Source of the DNA: Erodium maritimum
Taxonomy: Eukaryota; Streptophyta; Magnoliopsida; Geraniales; Geraniaceae
Length of the DNA stretch: 64,000 bases
Assembly: GCA_963921825.1 (NCBI GenBank)
Contig: OY997589.1
Coordinates: forward strand, 6,634,001 to 6,698,000
Direction of reading: 5' to 3'
The translations under genes and the position numbers were made by a program. The notes below the pieces were generated by a model, which was not told where the DNA came from, did no database searches, and worked only from the letters and a program-made list of their open reading frames with translations. This document shows positions 1 through 13,005 of this stretch, piece by piece (position 1 is the first letter of the stretch; every line of letters starts with the position of its first letter).

Positions 1-3000
1 TTTGTCCCAATATGCTTTATGGATATTTGTCCATTTTGCACTCTTTCTTTCACAACAAGGAACTTTATGTCTATATGTTTAGACTTTGATGAGCTCCTGT
101 TGTTGTTGGAATATAAAACTGTTGAGTTATTGTCACAAAATAACTTTAGTGGTCTTTCAACATTTTCCAAAATGCGCAGCCCAGTGACAAAGTTTCGCAG
201 CCATATTCCATGGTTCGGTGCCTCATAGCATGCTACAAATTCTGCTGCCATAGTTGAAGAAGCTACTAGTGTTTGTTTAACACTTTTCCAAGATATAACT
301 CCTCCAGCCAATAAGTAAATGTAACCTGATGTAGACTTTCTGCTATCTTGGCACCCAGCGAAATCAGAATCTGAGTACCCAATAACCTCCAAGCGATCTG
401 ATTTCCTGTAAGTGAGCATGTAATGCTTTGTCCTCTTTAGATATCTCATAACCATCTTGGCTGCTATCCAATGGTCCATACCAGGGTTGCTTAGATATCT
501 GCCTAACATCCCAACAATATACGCTATATCTGGACGCGTACATACTTGAGCATACATTAGACTCCCAACAGCTGATGCATAGGGAATCTCTTGCATTTTC
601 TGAATCTCAAGGTTATCTTCAGGACATTGTGCAAGACTGAATTTGTCTCCTTTAGCCACAGGGGTGTCACCTGGTTTACAACCTTCCATGCCAAACCTTT
701 TAAGTACCTTATCGATGTAGCTCTTTTGTGATAATCCAAGAACACCTCGAGATCGATCTCGGTGTATCTGGATTCCTAAAACAAAAGAGGCGTCCCCAAG
801 ATCTTTCATCTCAAAATGAGCAGATAGAAATTTCTTGGTTTCGTGCAACAGCCCTACATCATTAGTGGCAAGTAATATGTCATCGACATACAAAACCAGG
901 AACATATACTTACTCCCACTGAACTTGTGATACACACAATCATCAACCATATTTGTCTCAAAACCGAACGAGACAATCACTTTGTGAAATTTGTGGTACC
1001 ATTGACGGGAAGCTTGCTTGAGTCCATAGATGGATTTCTTTAATTTACAAACCATTTTCTTTGGGTCACCGAACTCAAAGTTTTCTGGTTGTACCATATA
1101 CATTGTTTCTTCAATGTCACCATTGAGAAACGCAGTCTTAACATCCATCTGATGCAACTCAAGATCAAGATGAGCGACAAGTGCCATAATTATCTTGAAA
1201 GAGTCTTTCAATGAAACCGGAGAGAAAGTCTCTGTAAAGTCAATGTCTTCCTTTTGAGTATAGCCTTTAGCTACAAGACGTGCCTTATACTTTTCCACAT
1301 TACCATTTCCATCCCTCTTGGTTTTAAAAATCCATTTACAACCAATTGGTTTCGTACCTTCAGGTAATGGGACAAGTTCCCAAACTTTATTGTCTTGCAT
1401 AGACTTATACTCTTCTTGCATGGCATCAATCCATTTTAGAGAGTTTGAACTTTTCATGGCTTGAGGAAATTTGATTGGATCATCTTCCCTTATTCCATCC
1501 TCGTGTTCTTGGAGAAATATGACATAATCATCTGGAATAGCACTTCTCCTCTCTCTTATGGATTTCCTTAGTGGCACATGTTGTTGAGGTAGTTGAATTT
1601 GTTCTTCTGGAACAACTATTTCAGCCTGAATGGGGAGTTGTTCAACATTGTCTTGTTGAGGCTCCGGATTCACTTCTTGATCAATGACAGGTGTATGATC
1701 CTGAACATTATCAAAAGTGATAATAGGAATTGAGTTTGACGTCATTTCCTCCTCAAAGACAATGTTTCTAGCCTTATTTCTCCCCCCAAATTCAACATCC
1801 TCAAAAAATGCTGCAGTTCCCGCCTCAAAAATGTTTTTATTTATGGGTTCATAAAACTTATAGCCTCTAGAGTGCTAAGAATAACCAATAAAGTAGCTGC
1901 TTACAGTTTTGGAGTCCAATTTCTTTTCTTGAGGTCTGCAAGGCATTGCCTCAGCTGGACATCCCCATATATGAAAATGCTTTAAACTAGGCTTTCGGCC
2001 TGTCCAAAGCTCATAAGGTGTTTTTGCAACTGCTTTACTTGGTACTCTGTTTAGAATATAAGCTGCTGTCTTTAGAGCTTCTCCCCAGAGAGACTCGGGT
2101 AAGGTAGAATGAGAAATCATACTTCTTACCATGTCCTTAAGAGTCCTATTTCTTCTTTCATCTACACCATTCATGCTAGGTGATCTAGGTATGGTGTATT
2201 GCGGAACGATACCACATTCCTCTAGGAATTTAGCAAATGGACCTGGACGTTGTTCTCCTGAGCCATCATACCTACCGTAGTATTCACCACCACGATCAGA
2301 TCTGACTTTCTCAATTCTTGTGTTGAGTTGATTCTCAACCTCAGCCTTATAAGCTTTGAACACGTTCAAAGACTGAGATTTTTCATGAATGAGATATAGG
2401 TACCCAAAACGTGAGTAATCGTCTATGAATGTTATGAAATATTGTTGACCATTCCAAGAAGCTGTAGGGAATGGCCCACAAATATCTGTATGAATAAATT
2501 CTAAGACGCCTGATGATCTGTTGGCACCTAATCTCTTTGTTTTGGTCTGTTTTCCCTTGATGCAATCAACACAAACTTCAAAATCTGTGAAGTCGAGTGA
2601 TTCCAGAATTCCATCAGACACAAGGCGTTCCATTCTACCTTTTGAGATATGACCCAAGCGCTTATGCCATAATGATGATGAAATTTCCTTATTTAATTTG
2701 CGTTTAGTGCCCCGTGATTCCACATGCAAGGCTTCATTGTAAGATGCAATCGTTTCCAACAAGTAAAGGTTGTCATAAGCACTTAAATAACCGGTCCCGA
2801 TAACATTTGAATCAAAAGACACACTTAACTTACTGTTTCCAAATGAACAAAAATATCTCAACTTGTCCATTAAAGGAACAGAAACCAAATTCCGTCTGAA
2901 AGATGGTACCACAAAAGTGTCTTTTAAATACAAATAGAAACCGGTTGTTAACAACAACCTAAAATGTCCAATTGCTTCCACCTCCACCGATTTTCCATCG

Positions 3001-4311
3001 CCCACATAGATGTTTCTTTCAACATCACTTGGCTTTCGGTGACTCAGACAACCTTGCATAGAAACACTTATGTGGGCAGTGGCAGCCGAATCCATCCACC
3101 AAGTGTTTCTAGGCACTGAAGCTAAATTAACCTCAGAACAGACCAAAGAAAAATTCTCACTTTTCTTTGCAGCTTGAAACTGAACTTTATCGTTTTCAGC
3201 AAAACGATGTCCGATTTCGTCAAGGAAATCTTTGGCCTTAATAATCCTTTCAGATTCCTTTCCTCTAAAGTCTTCTGGAATAGTGTGTTTCATTATCATA
3301 AGACACATGCGGTTTGAACGTTCCCACCTCTCAAAATACCCTTTCTCATCATATGAGCCTTTTGCAGTGAGAAGTGTGGATTGTTCTCCCCTTAACGCAA
3401 GGTCCATATTCATGAAACCTAGCACTATTTCTAAATGTCATTTCCAATCCTTAAAATTTGTACCATTAAACATAGGTATAGAATCGATGTTAGCAGATAT
3501 CGACACAGCAGAATAATTGGCTGAAATGTAACAAAGCAAGTAAAACAAGCTCACGTCAAAATCCTGAGTAAACAATAAATTCAAAATAATGGTGACTCCC
3601 ATCTCAAGATACCAAACGCTACATTAATGTTTAGCCTTTGGGCATATCAACATTAACAGCAAGCGGTACTCTTGGTGCAGTAATCAAACATTGACAATAA
3701 AAATATGTCAAACAAACACCTATCTTTGGACCAGTGCATTGCTCACATCAAATTGCTCACATTGAACACCTTATAATTGTCACACATTTATCACCGTAGT
3801 TGTCATATGAAATTCGGCCAAATATTAACTCGCCTTTGGGTCCGTTAATAAACGCATGAATAACAAAGACAGAAAAAATCATCTTGATATTTTAAATAAA
3901 CTAATCTACACAAAAGAGGTCACTTTGGCGACATTATGTTTCAACTAATTTACAAAATACCAGACATCATCAAAATATGAATTAAATCGTTTTCCGTATG
4001 ATCATAATCATTTCTTAGCAAGAATTTGTATGATTATGCTGGGAGCAATCTAATATACACGGTAACATATATTAAATAAATATATGCATATACATGACAA
4101 TTGATAAAGGAATAACAATACCAAGCCGAACCAAACAAGCAATTCCATCATGTTTGATATCATTATCATATATGTAAACTTTGACAATCACATTAGTGTA
4201 TCATACATGTATCCAATATTACTCCTACACCCACAGAAACTCATATTCATCCAAACAAACATATATATATATATAAACAGTCAACCATAAATCACTGAAA
4301 TTATATACATA

Positions 4312-4351
<40 letters not shown>

Positions 4352-4403
4352 TCAAGCTGAAGCCGAGAACTCAACTAATTGAAGCCATTCATATATAAAA
4401 TAA

Positions 4404-5895
4404 GGGTAAATTACAAATGCATACCCTTAAGTATGCACGTTTAACCGATGAATACCTTAAAGTTTAAAGTTAACTGATGTATACCCTAAAGTTTCATGTA
4501 TTAACTCAGAACCCCTTCCGTCAGTCAGTCCATCCATTTTCTGTTAACCTTTTTTTAAATACCCAAAATACCCTCACTATAACCCTAACACCCCACTAAC
4601 TGTCAAACAATTACAAAAATACCAAAACCTAACCCTATTGTTTTTCTTAATTATATGTACTATTAATTTTTTTAATAAAAAACAAATTTAAAAAAAGTTG
4701 ACCTCCATAGTTTTTAACCAATCTTATCCTCAAAATATTATCTCCCAATTTTTTAACCACTCAAATTTTCTACCTTATCTTCATCCTTTCATGGCATCTC
4801 ATCTTCACACAGCCACAAATTTCAGAAATGTCAGGGAGTCTGCGTCAAAAACCATGTTCTATACCTTGTGTAGGAAATTTCATCTCATCTTAATACTCTT
4901 CCTTCTCCTATTCACTAATCTCATCTCCCTCTTGTTCGTCTCTCTTTCCATTGTTTAGATCTGGTTCCTAAAACTTGGTTCTACAAAACCAAGTTTAAAT
5001 CTATGAACAGCAAGGGATGTTGGGGTACGTGAACAACAAGCTCAAATATGGTTTCGTTGTCCCTCAGCCAGATCTCCCGGCTTCGACCTTGGCATCTCCA
5101 TCCCTCGAATCAACGTCGGCGTTGACTTCGGCTTCGAATCCACGACTCTGTCCTCCCTCGGCCAAAATTCAATTTTGGTTTTCATTTTGATTCTCCTAAA
5201 CCTAATCGATTTTTGTTTGGTCAATTTCTCAACTTTCAACGAATTTGAAAGAGGAAAATAAATGTTCGAAGAAAATTTTCCGACGAGCTCTGACAATTTT
5301 TTCCATATATGTTCTTCAGTTTTTACAGAAATAAAATAAAAAGAGAGATCAAAATGGAATACAAGTAATAAAAAGAAAAAGGGGAAATGAAATAGTTAAT
5401 GATTTTTTGTCAGATCTGTTGTTCAAATTCTCTGTGGTTCATTGTGATTTTTTTATTTTGTGAAAAGATGAACAATTTGAAGAAGAAAAGGATGAACACG
5501 AAGAAAAATTTTGAAAATTTTTTAATATAAAAATAAAACTAATTAACAAATATATTTAGAATTAAAAAACAATTTAAATAAGTTAAATTAAAATCTGATT
5601 TTTTTTTAAATAAATTAATTAACAAATAAGTATGAAAAATGAATTAACAATAAAAAATAAAGACAAGAAATAAAATCTGGAAAAAAGAAAGATAAAAGAC
5701 AGGTGTAATATTGAAAGATAATTGAGGGCATTTTAGACATTTTAGAAAAAGTTAACAGAAAATGGATGGAAAAACTGACGGAAGGGGTTTTTGGTTACGA
5801 GTTGTAACTTCAGGGTATGTACCAGTTAACTTTAAACTTCAGGGTAATCATCGGTTAAACATGCATACTTAAGGGTATGCATTTGTAATTTACCC
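4404..5895. mobile_element. Non-autonomous MULE nested in the copia element
   Basis: Long terminal inverted repeats of roughly 150 bp bound this 1.49-kb segment: it starts GGGTAAATTACAAATGC and ends with the near-perfect reverse complement. It is flanked by a 9-bp target duplication with one mismatch (ATAAAATAA at 4395-4403, ATAAAACAA at 5896-5904). Long inverted repeats plus a 9-bp duplication are the hallmark of Mutator-like elements. No transposase is visible inside. The interior has short T-rich reading frames of no recognisable family. Because it sits inside the copia element it is the younger insertion of the two. Confidence 0.85.
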
Positions 5896-6040
5896 ATAAA
5901 ACAATATATAACCAAAGACATCAATCATACGCCGAATCATGCACCCATCAAAATTTTGATTAAATTGAAAGGAATTCATGTAATCAAAAATCAATAATCA
6001 CGATTCATAATCTATATTCACAATTAACCCAACAAAGACG

Positions 6041-6052
6041 GCTCTGATACCA
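6041..6052 (-). other. Copia primer-binding site
   Basis: The minus strand reads TGGTATCAGAGC, the usual plant initiator-methionine tRNA primer-binding site, two bases inside the LTR edge. It fixes the orientation and the LTR boundary of the copia element. Confidence 0.85.
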
Positions 6053-6054
6053 CT

Positions 6055-6362
6055 TGTTAGAGTTTAGGGATTAAACAACTAATAAACCCTAAATCATATT
6101 TCTATAAAAGCTTTGTTGTTACTTACTTGATGCCATTGATGAACGATGAACAAAGAATCTCCAAGTTGTATTTTGGTCTTCCAATAAAGTAGACGCTCTC
6201 TAATTTGGTTATTCTCTCAGATGGGGGTGAAACAGAATAAGAGATAACACGTCTATTTATTGGGGACCATAACCACAACAACCCTAATTAGGTTTCCAAG
6301 TTTATATAATTTGTTATTCGACCCCTCAACAATTAACAAATTATGAATCCGGTATCTACACA
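6055..6362 (-). repeat. 5' LTR of the copia element
   Basis: On the plus strand this segment begins TGTTAGAG directly after the primer-binding site and ends in CA near 6360-6362, which fits an LTR of about 305 bp read on the minus strand. The inner edge is firm because of the adjacent primer-binding site; the outer edge is inferred from the terminal dinucleotide only. Confidence 0.6.
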
Positions 6363-7062
6363 TTAAATACCATGATAATATATATGATACCTATGATACA
6401 ATACTTTAAATTGGTCACTTTAATTTGTATCCACCTTTATGATAACATGTACATTAAATACATATGTGCCCAATATGATTTTAATCCAACATGATCGTGA
6501 TGATTGTCGCCTCCTCCATGGCCAAGGAGAAGACTACCAAGTGGCTTTGAAGGGCTGTCAAATCATGTTCAGTAGTGTTTGGCATCATCATCGGTCAAAT
6601 GGGCCTTCAAGCGAGGGGGAGCACAACCAAATGAGAGAGAATCGGCACTGCCACCTCGAACGAGGAAGCACTGGAGAGAGAGAAGAGCACCGGTAAGGGG
6701 GAGGCGTCGGATTGAGTCGGTGACGGAATCACCATTTCGTCGCCAAAATCCTAGTCTTGGAGGATAAGACACAATAAACTCCACTACAGAGCACATGATT
6801 CATAAAAGACCAGGAGGCAAGGAAGAACCTTGACGGGAGGATGAGGATAGGGCCGCCATCAATCGTAGCTGTTAAAGCTCATTTCAACTCAAAATCTCAA
6901 ACCTATAGTTGAAAGTTCAATTATAGTTATATTATAACACACGCTCTCATGGACAAACCCGTTTTATAGTTCTCACATACACGGGTTCAAACCCCACTCT
7001 GATACCTTATTAAACTCCAACTCAAAATGTCAAGCTAATAGTTGGAAAACTAATTCTAAATA
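6363..7062. other. Unassigned repeat-like sequence
   Basis: No gene is supported. Two related stretches (about 6873-6910 and 7011-7048, both around the words CTCAAAAT and AGTTG) bracket a segment containing a GATACC/GGTATC box next to a GGGTTTGAACCC-like string at 6975-7000, reminiscent of an LTR edge with its primer-binding site. This is inference; no second boundary was found. Confidence 0.3.
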
Positions 7063-10000
7063 GGGCAAAAGTCATCTCAATACCCTAACTATAGGGTTAG
7101 CGTCAATTCAGTACCCTAACTATTTTTAGTGGCACCTCAATACCCTAGAATGACATTTTCCGTCACTTTAGTACCCGCCGTCAACTTTCCATCCATTTTG
7201 GATGGAAAATGCTTAAAAAGTCCAAAATACCCCTCACTAACAGTCAAAATTTCAAAATATGCCATTGGTTTTCAAATTTTCTTTTTATTTATTTATTTAT
7301 TTTAGGGTTATTTCCACCTCAATACCCTACTATCGTTTTATTTCACCTCAATACCCTAACTATTTTTTGCGGCACCTCAATACCTTAAAATTGAATTTTT
7401 TTCACTTTCATACCCGCCGTTAGTTTTCCATCCAATTTTGGACAGAAAATGGCCATGTGCCTGGCACATGACCTTGACTTTTTAAAAATGCCTAAACTAC
7501 CCTTATGACTTTTAAACCCTAAAAATACCTAAACTATCTCAAACCCATTTCATTTTTCTCCTTTTTTTTCTCTCTTCAAAGTCGTGAGTCAAAAGCCAAA
7601 TCCCCAATATCTTACCTCATCATCAAAATTAAAACCACAAATGTTTTTTTTTTCTTTTCACCATTTCCTTTCTTCTTCTCTAGTATATACCCAAATCCAT
7701 TTCATATCAGCAGTGTACCCAAATCCAGTTCACATTTCCTTTCTTCTTCTTCACCAGTTCATATTAGCAGTGTACCCAAATCCAGTACCATATTGTTTGC
7801 TGGCCAAAATTATACTTATGAACCCCCAATCCAAAGAGGCTTCAAAGCCCATCTCCTTCACTCCCGTCCTCGCTCAGCCCCACTGTCACCGCACCGGCCG
7901 TTGCCCAGCTTCTAGGCAGCGACGAACAGGACGTGTCTATGTCGCAAAACACAGCGGTGTCGAGGGAGGCGCGGGAGAGGGAGAATCGAAAGAGGTGCGA
8001 GAATCGGTGGTCGGTTTCGAGGTCAGGTTCGGCCACATGCTCCGGCCATGGATGTCGTCTCTCCCCTCTCGAGTTCAAATCTCGATTTCAGATCTATACT
8101 ATCAGTTGTGTTCAGATCTGTTTTGAACGATTTTTTTCAGATCTTCTTTTTTTGAACGATTTGGATCTTGTAACACTGTATGTATATTGAATGTAAAATT
8201 TATTTGGATCTTGTTCTGCCCTTTAATTTCAACAATTTTGAGCTGGAGTTCGTCTAGATTCAATTTGCACAAGTATCAGCTCTGTTCTTCGTTGATTTTT
8301 TGAGCTGGAGTTCTCCGTGTTCTTCGGTGATTTTTTTTAATATTTAGTTTTATAAAAAATTATAAAAACAGTAAGAAAAAATAAAAAGAATTATAAAAAA
8401 AAAAGAAACTGATTTATAAAAAAATAATAAATAAACTGATTTTTTTAAACTAAATTCTGATTTTACAAAAAAAAATATTAATAACAAAAAAAATTATAAA
8501 AAATAAACTGATTTTTTAAACTAAATTATGATTTTTTTTAAAATAAAGTATTAATTTTTAAAATGAAAACTGATTTTTGAAACTAAATTTTGATTTTTGA
8601 AAAATAAAATATTGAGTTTTTTTAAAATAAAATCTAATTTTTATAAAATAAAAAATTGATATATATAAAATAAAGAAATAAAATAAATTTTTGAACACCA
8701 ATGGCATGGGTTTGAAAATTTGACTATTGGTGAGGGGTATTATAGACATTTTAGGTGTTTGGATGGAAAAATGGATGGAATATTGACTGAAACTAACGGC
8801 AGGTACTAAAGTGACGGAAAATCCCATTCTAGGGTATTGAGGTGCCACGAAAAATAGTTAGGGTATTGAGGTGAAATAAAACGATAGTTAGGGTATTGAG
8901 GTGGAAATTACCCTTTATTTTATAAAAAAACATTTTTATTTTCAAAAATCTGTTTTTATTTTATAAAAATTAGAATTTATTTAAAAATATTAATTTTTTA
9001 TTTTATAAAATCAGTTTATATTTAAAATATATATTTTTTATTTCAAAAAAACATATTTTATTTCAAAAAATCATATATTATTTTCAAAAATCATTTTTTA
9101 TTTTTAAAATTCAGTTTTATTTTTAAAAAATCGGTTTTATTTTAAAAAAAATCTGTTTTTATTTATAAAAAGCATATGGGAATTGATGAAAAATTATTTT
9201 TATTTTAAAAATTAATATTTTTAAATCAAAAATTCAGATTTTGATTTTAAAAGTACATAAAAAAAATCAGATATTATTTTTATAAATTCAGTTTTTATTA
9301 AAAAAAAATCCATTTTTTATACATAAATCATTTTTTTTATTTTTTATTCATATCTTTATTAAATTCCATTTCATTTTTACTTTTTTTTCAATTGAATACC
9401 CTTTCTTCAACCACTGCCACGAGCTCGTTTTTTTTCAATTTAGTACCCTTCTTCAACCTCTATACACAACCTGCACACAACTTTGTTCTTGCATGGATTT
9501 TCAACAAAATTTGATGTTCCCAATCTTGCATCTGTTCATTTCCTTATTCTTCATGACCATTTTTTGAGTTTTTTCCCAAACCCATACTAGAATTGAGTTT
9601 TTTTTTCAATTTCATATTCCAGATCTGACGAATCCAAAACAAAATAATACCGATCAATGTTTGGGAAAAAAAATCGGCTTGGACTACTAGACCATAGATC
9701 TGGTTTCGCATCCATGGAAGCAGCATCAAAGTCCTCGTTGATGAACCAGGTTACCCCGCCCTGGTGGAGGAGCTTCTGCACGGCGCCGGTGGCCGTGGAT
9801 CCGAGCTGCTGCACGACACCAGATCTGGCTGGAGCAGATGACCTCGCCGGAGCTGGAGCTGTGATTGCCGGAGACGAAGATGATCTCGCTGTAGCTGGAG
9901 CTGGAGTTGTGCTTGCAGATGGAAGGGTATAAAATTGAAAAAAATATGAATTAAAACAAAAAAAAAGTTTTTAAAAAACAATAAAATATTAAAAAATTGA

Positions 10001-10638
10001 TTTTTATGTATTTTTTAAATTAAAATTTGATGTTTTGAAAATAAAAATAATTTTCTTAAATAAAAACTGAATTTATAAAAATAATAACTGAATTTTTAAA
10101 AATAAAAATAAATTTTCATAAATAAAAACTAAAAATAAAAATAATTTTTCATCAATTCCCATATGCTTTTTATAAATAAAAACAGATTTTTTAAAAATAA
10201 AACTGTTTTTTTTAAAATAAAACTGATTTTTAAAATAAAAACTGATTTTTGAAAATAATATATGATTTTTTGAAATAAAATATGTTTTTTTGAAATAAAA
10301 AATATATTTTTTTAAATATAAACTGATTTTATAAAATAAAAAATTAATATTTTTAAATATATTCTAATTTTTATAAAATAAAAACAGATTTTTGAAAATA
10401 AAAAATGTTTTTTTATAAAATAAATAAATAAAAAAATTGAAAACCAATGACATATTTTGAAATTTTAACTGTTGGTGAGGAGTATTTTGCACTTTTCAAG
10501 CATTTTTCATCCAAAATGGATGGAAAGTTGACGGCGGGTACTAAAGTGAATTCTAGGGTATTGAGGTGACACTAAAAATAGTTATGGTACTGAATTGACG
10601 CTAACCCAATAATTAGGGTATTGAGATGAATTTTGCCC
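7063..10638. mobile_element. MULE with about 600-bp terminal inverted repeats (outer element)
   Basis: The 3.58-kb segment starts GGGCAAAAGTCATCTCAATA and ends with its reverse complement, flanked by a perfect 9-bp duplication, TTCTAAATA, at 7054-7062 and 10639-10647. After the nested element at 7305-8913 is set aside, the left arm continues to about 9290 and pairs with roughly 10030-10638, so each inverted repeat is about 600 bp. Long arms and a 9-bp duplication identify a Mutator-like element. No transposase is seen. The unique middle (about 9300-10030) contains a GC-richer block at 9700-9925 with an alanine/glycine-rich open frame, which may be captured host DNA (Pack-MULE). Confidence 0.85.
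7305..8913. mobile_element. Nested MULE inside the left arm of the outer MULE
   Basis: This 1.61-kb element begins GGGTTATTTCCACCTCAATA and ends with the reverse complement, with arms of roughly 150-170 bp. It has a perfect 9-bp target duplication, TTTATTTTA, at 7296-7304 and 8914-8922, and the outer element's inverted repeat resumes exactly after it. No transposase is visible. A GC-rich island at about 7820-8100 with an open frame on the plus strand stands out from the AT-rich remainder and may be captured host sequence. Its termini and subterminal motif resemble the outer element, so both belong to one family. Confidence 0.85.
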
Positions 10639-11061
10639 TTCTAAATATATTCTTAACAATAGTAGTGGCACTTAGGGTTTGGAGACCCCTCTCATCTTTT
10701 TACACGTAAATTATGTTTAACTCAGAGGGTAAATATTAACATAAAGTCGGGAAACATGTAACTCGTCCTATGTCCATCCATTCACTACTGACTTAATTTT
10801 TCAAAGAAATAATTTTCTCCCCTCTGAACCTATTTTACCAAACCTCTACCATAGATTGGATTTGGAAGCATGTTATTTTATTGTATAATTCGTATAACAC
10901 GCGACATTAGCTTGTAGTAAATGCATACCTAACATAGACGTAGGTATGAACATCCAGTGAATGCACGAGAACCAAAATGCTATGAGCCTAGAAGCTTGGA
11001 CAAACACCAATACAATTAACTTCGAAACAAGAATGAGACTGACTAAGTTCGAGTCCACTAA
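10639..11061. other. Intergenic sequence, no gene seen
   Basis: Follows the outer MULE and precedes a Harbinger-type MITE. No conserved coding sequence or repeat boundary was recognised here. Confidence 0.5.
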
Positions 11062-11370
11062 GAGCATCCATAATACTAGGTGGGAAGCTGAAGGAGAACT
11101 GTTGGCTGCGAACAATCGACTGCGGGGAGCAAGCGTAGAGCTGACGGAGAGCTCGCGGAGAGCTAGCTGGCGGTGAGGACCGACACCACCTCTTCACAAC
11201 GCCGACAGTGAGTAAATTGTGAAGAAAAAGACACTTACCATCAACTCTTTACTAACTAACAATATATATAGGGCAGTGATTATTGGAGCTGGCGGTAAAC
11301 TAACGGTAAAACTAAAAAATTATATTTCAATCGTCCCGCCAACTGTCGACGGGGAGCGTTGTGGATGCTC
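11062..11370. mobile_element. PIF/Harbinger-type MITE
   Basis: A 309-bp element with terminal inverted repeats GAGCATCCATAATAC and, on the other strand at the right end, GAGCATCCACAACGC. It is flanked by the 3-bp duplication TAA (11059-11061 and 11371-11373). GAGCAT termini with a 3-bp TWA duplication are typical of plant Harbinger MITEs. No coding capacity. Confidence 0.8.
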
Positions 11371-11373
11371 TAA

Positions 11374-12196
11374 ACTCCGAGCAAAGTCCGAGTACGATAA
11401 AGTCCACAATGCGACCCGTTGATATCTTTCCATTGCCCCAACTGCAACACCACAAACGAGACGCAGTCTTAACTTCTTGTTCAAGCTCCAACACCTATTC
11501 GCCACCTTCTACCTCGAATCAAACATAGTTAGGTGTAGTTAATGAAATGATACAATACCTATTTTATACTCTCCTTTATTCTGGGTTTCAAGGTGCAAAT
11601 GTTTTTTTTTTTTGATAAATGATGTTTTTGTTTTGTTAAACTTTTTACCCCAAGACGGGAAAAAAAATAGACCGCATAAACACGTTCTGAACCCAAGTAG
11701 CTTTGGTTTGAGCCGGGAGATTATGGATGAAGATCTCATCCATTTGAACCTCTGACTTCCGCTTTCCGGGCTTTGTATGAGATTTTGTTGTTAAGGATCG
11801 GGCTGTTTCCTGAGCAACAGAACTGCCAATTGACCCAGAGTTCGGACCAATCACCGCCTTGGCCGGCCTCTCCTCGTCACGTACCAATCCCCTGTCATCC
11901 CCTACAACTCTTCTGCGTTTTCCCTTCACCGTACCTCCTTGATTCTTTGCGGTTTGCACCTTACCCATCAACGGAGTCTTGGAAGGTCCAGTCTTTCCTT
12001 TGGCCGAAGCAGTGCGTCCCTTTCTAATCTTACGTCCAGCCCCTCCATACAAGGCACATGTGTCTGATCCCTCCTCGAATCCTTTACCTATTGATTTTAT
12101 TATGCAGTTGTCCTCTTACAAGGAAAGGAGTTCAGAAAAGAAGGACAAAAAAAGGAAGCATGGCTCCTCGTATACAGAGCATTTTTATGATATACT
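11374..12196. other. Region with one unassigned basic open frame
   Basis: Contains a 135-codon open frame on the minus strand (11645-12052), described separately, and otherwise no recognisable gene. An AT-rich spacer with an 11-T run lies at about 11600-11640. Confidence 0.4.
11645..12052 (-). CDS. Uncharacterised basic open frame, possible LINE ORF1 tail or gene fragment
   Basis: The 135-residue frame is rich in Lys, Arg, Gly and Ser over its first 100 residues and has no homologue I recognise. Its basic, low-complexity character resembles the region after the zinc knuckle in plant LINE ORF1 proteins, or a nuclear protein fragment. No splice sites or promoter support it as an expressed gene, so it is best treated as a hypothetical fragment. 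Confidence 0.25.
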   Translation of the reverse strand: MYGGAGRKIRKGRTASAKGKTGPSKTPLMGKVQTAKNQGGTVKGKRRRVVGDDRGLVRDEERPAKAVIGPNSGSIGSSVAQETARSLTTKSHTKPGKRKSEVQMDEIFIHNLPAQTKATWVQNVFMRSIFFPVLG

Positions 12197-12280
12197 GACT
12201 GTTAACTTATTAGTCGATCAGATCAAGCCTATAGATTTATGGTAATTTCACAAACTAATATTTTCTGTTAGAAATTAATA

Positions 12281-12362
12281 TTTCCGTTAGAATTGACAAA
12301 AAACGTTGGAAAAAACTCCCAAAAGTAAAAAAGTCTACAGTTAGTTTTTTAGTACAATAGTC
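12281..12362 (+). repeat. 82-bp direct repeat, left copy
   Basis: Starts TTTCCGTTAG and ends ACAATAGTC. It matches 18386-18467 in the same orientation with only a few mismatches and ends exactly where LTR-derived sequence begins. Confidence 0.8.
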
Positions 12363-13005
12363 GGTTTTATTATTTCCTAGCACGCATACTAGTAACTTTC
12401 CATAATCAAAACAGTATCCGCTACTTTCCCTATACCGTGCAAGGGTTACGATTTGTGTATTTGATATTGCCCTAATTGAACGGATAATAAATAACGAATA
12501 TGAAAAGAGTAGAATTGAACTAGTGATGCACACAACTAACTTCCAACGGAACTCGCAGCCACACTTCTCAACTCAAGACCGAACCACACTTACAAACAAA
12601 CTCAACGAACAAGCACAAACAACAACCAGCACACTAATTAACAAGTCATCACATAAAGTAAACTGTAAAAGCACAAACATGTCCCGTACCGCAGTCCCCT
12701 ACTCGGTCGGCTGTCCACAGCCCGACACCATCATATCGTACCGGAACATTATCGGCCTAGATATCTTCCCGTCAACAACCGGGGGACAATCTCAAATAGT
12801 CATACCGGAACCTCCATAGGATAGGTAAAACAACTTTCCCGGAACTCCTTCGGGCAAAGCACAGAACACGTAACCGTCGGCCTAGACGTCCCACATCGGA
12901 CTACCCCCTCGATGCAGGCTATCGTACCGGAACCACTACCCTGAGGACCGCGCATACATAGGACCACACCGTCGACCCACATATCAGATATTAAACTGAT
13001 AAGAA
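12363..13005. mobile_element. Rearranged LTR fragment
   Basis: Two pieces here match parts of the LTR at 13005-18385, but in swapped order: 12363-12440 resembles 16849-16925, and 12525-13005 resembles 13376-13540 joined to 16095-16440 (shared TCCCCTACTCGGTCGGCTGT). It is a broken, rearranged LTR fragment, probably Ty3/gypsy type. Confidence 0.6.

Larger units (their letters stand above)
1..6362 (-). mobile_element. Ty1/copia LTR retrotransposon, broken, partial in window
   Basis: A copia-type element lies on the minus strand. Reading from high to low coordinates it has one LTR (about 6055-6362), a primer-binding site at 6041-6052 complementary to initiator-Met tRNA, a gag start near 3400-3500, a GAG-pre-integrase and integrase core (about 1875-3425), then reverse transcriptase with a YVDD catalytic box near 880-905 and an RNase H segment near 200-350. 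The order integrase before reverse transcriptase is what defines copia. The second LTR would lie left of the window. The coding part is broken in several places and the element is a fossil. It also carries a nested MULE (4404-5895) and an AT microsatellite near 4317-4350. Age cannot be estimated because only one LTR is visible. Confidence 0.9.

Noticed and set aside
7584-8126. 180-codon open frame in the inner MULE as a host gene
   Set aside because: Low-complexity Ser/Phe/Tyr start, no domain, and it lies wholly inside a transposon; noted only as possible captured DNA.
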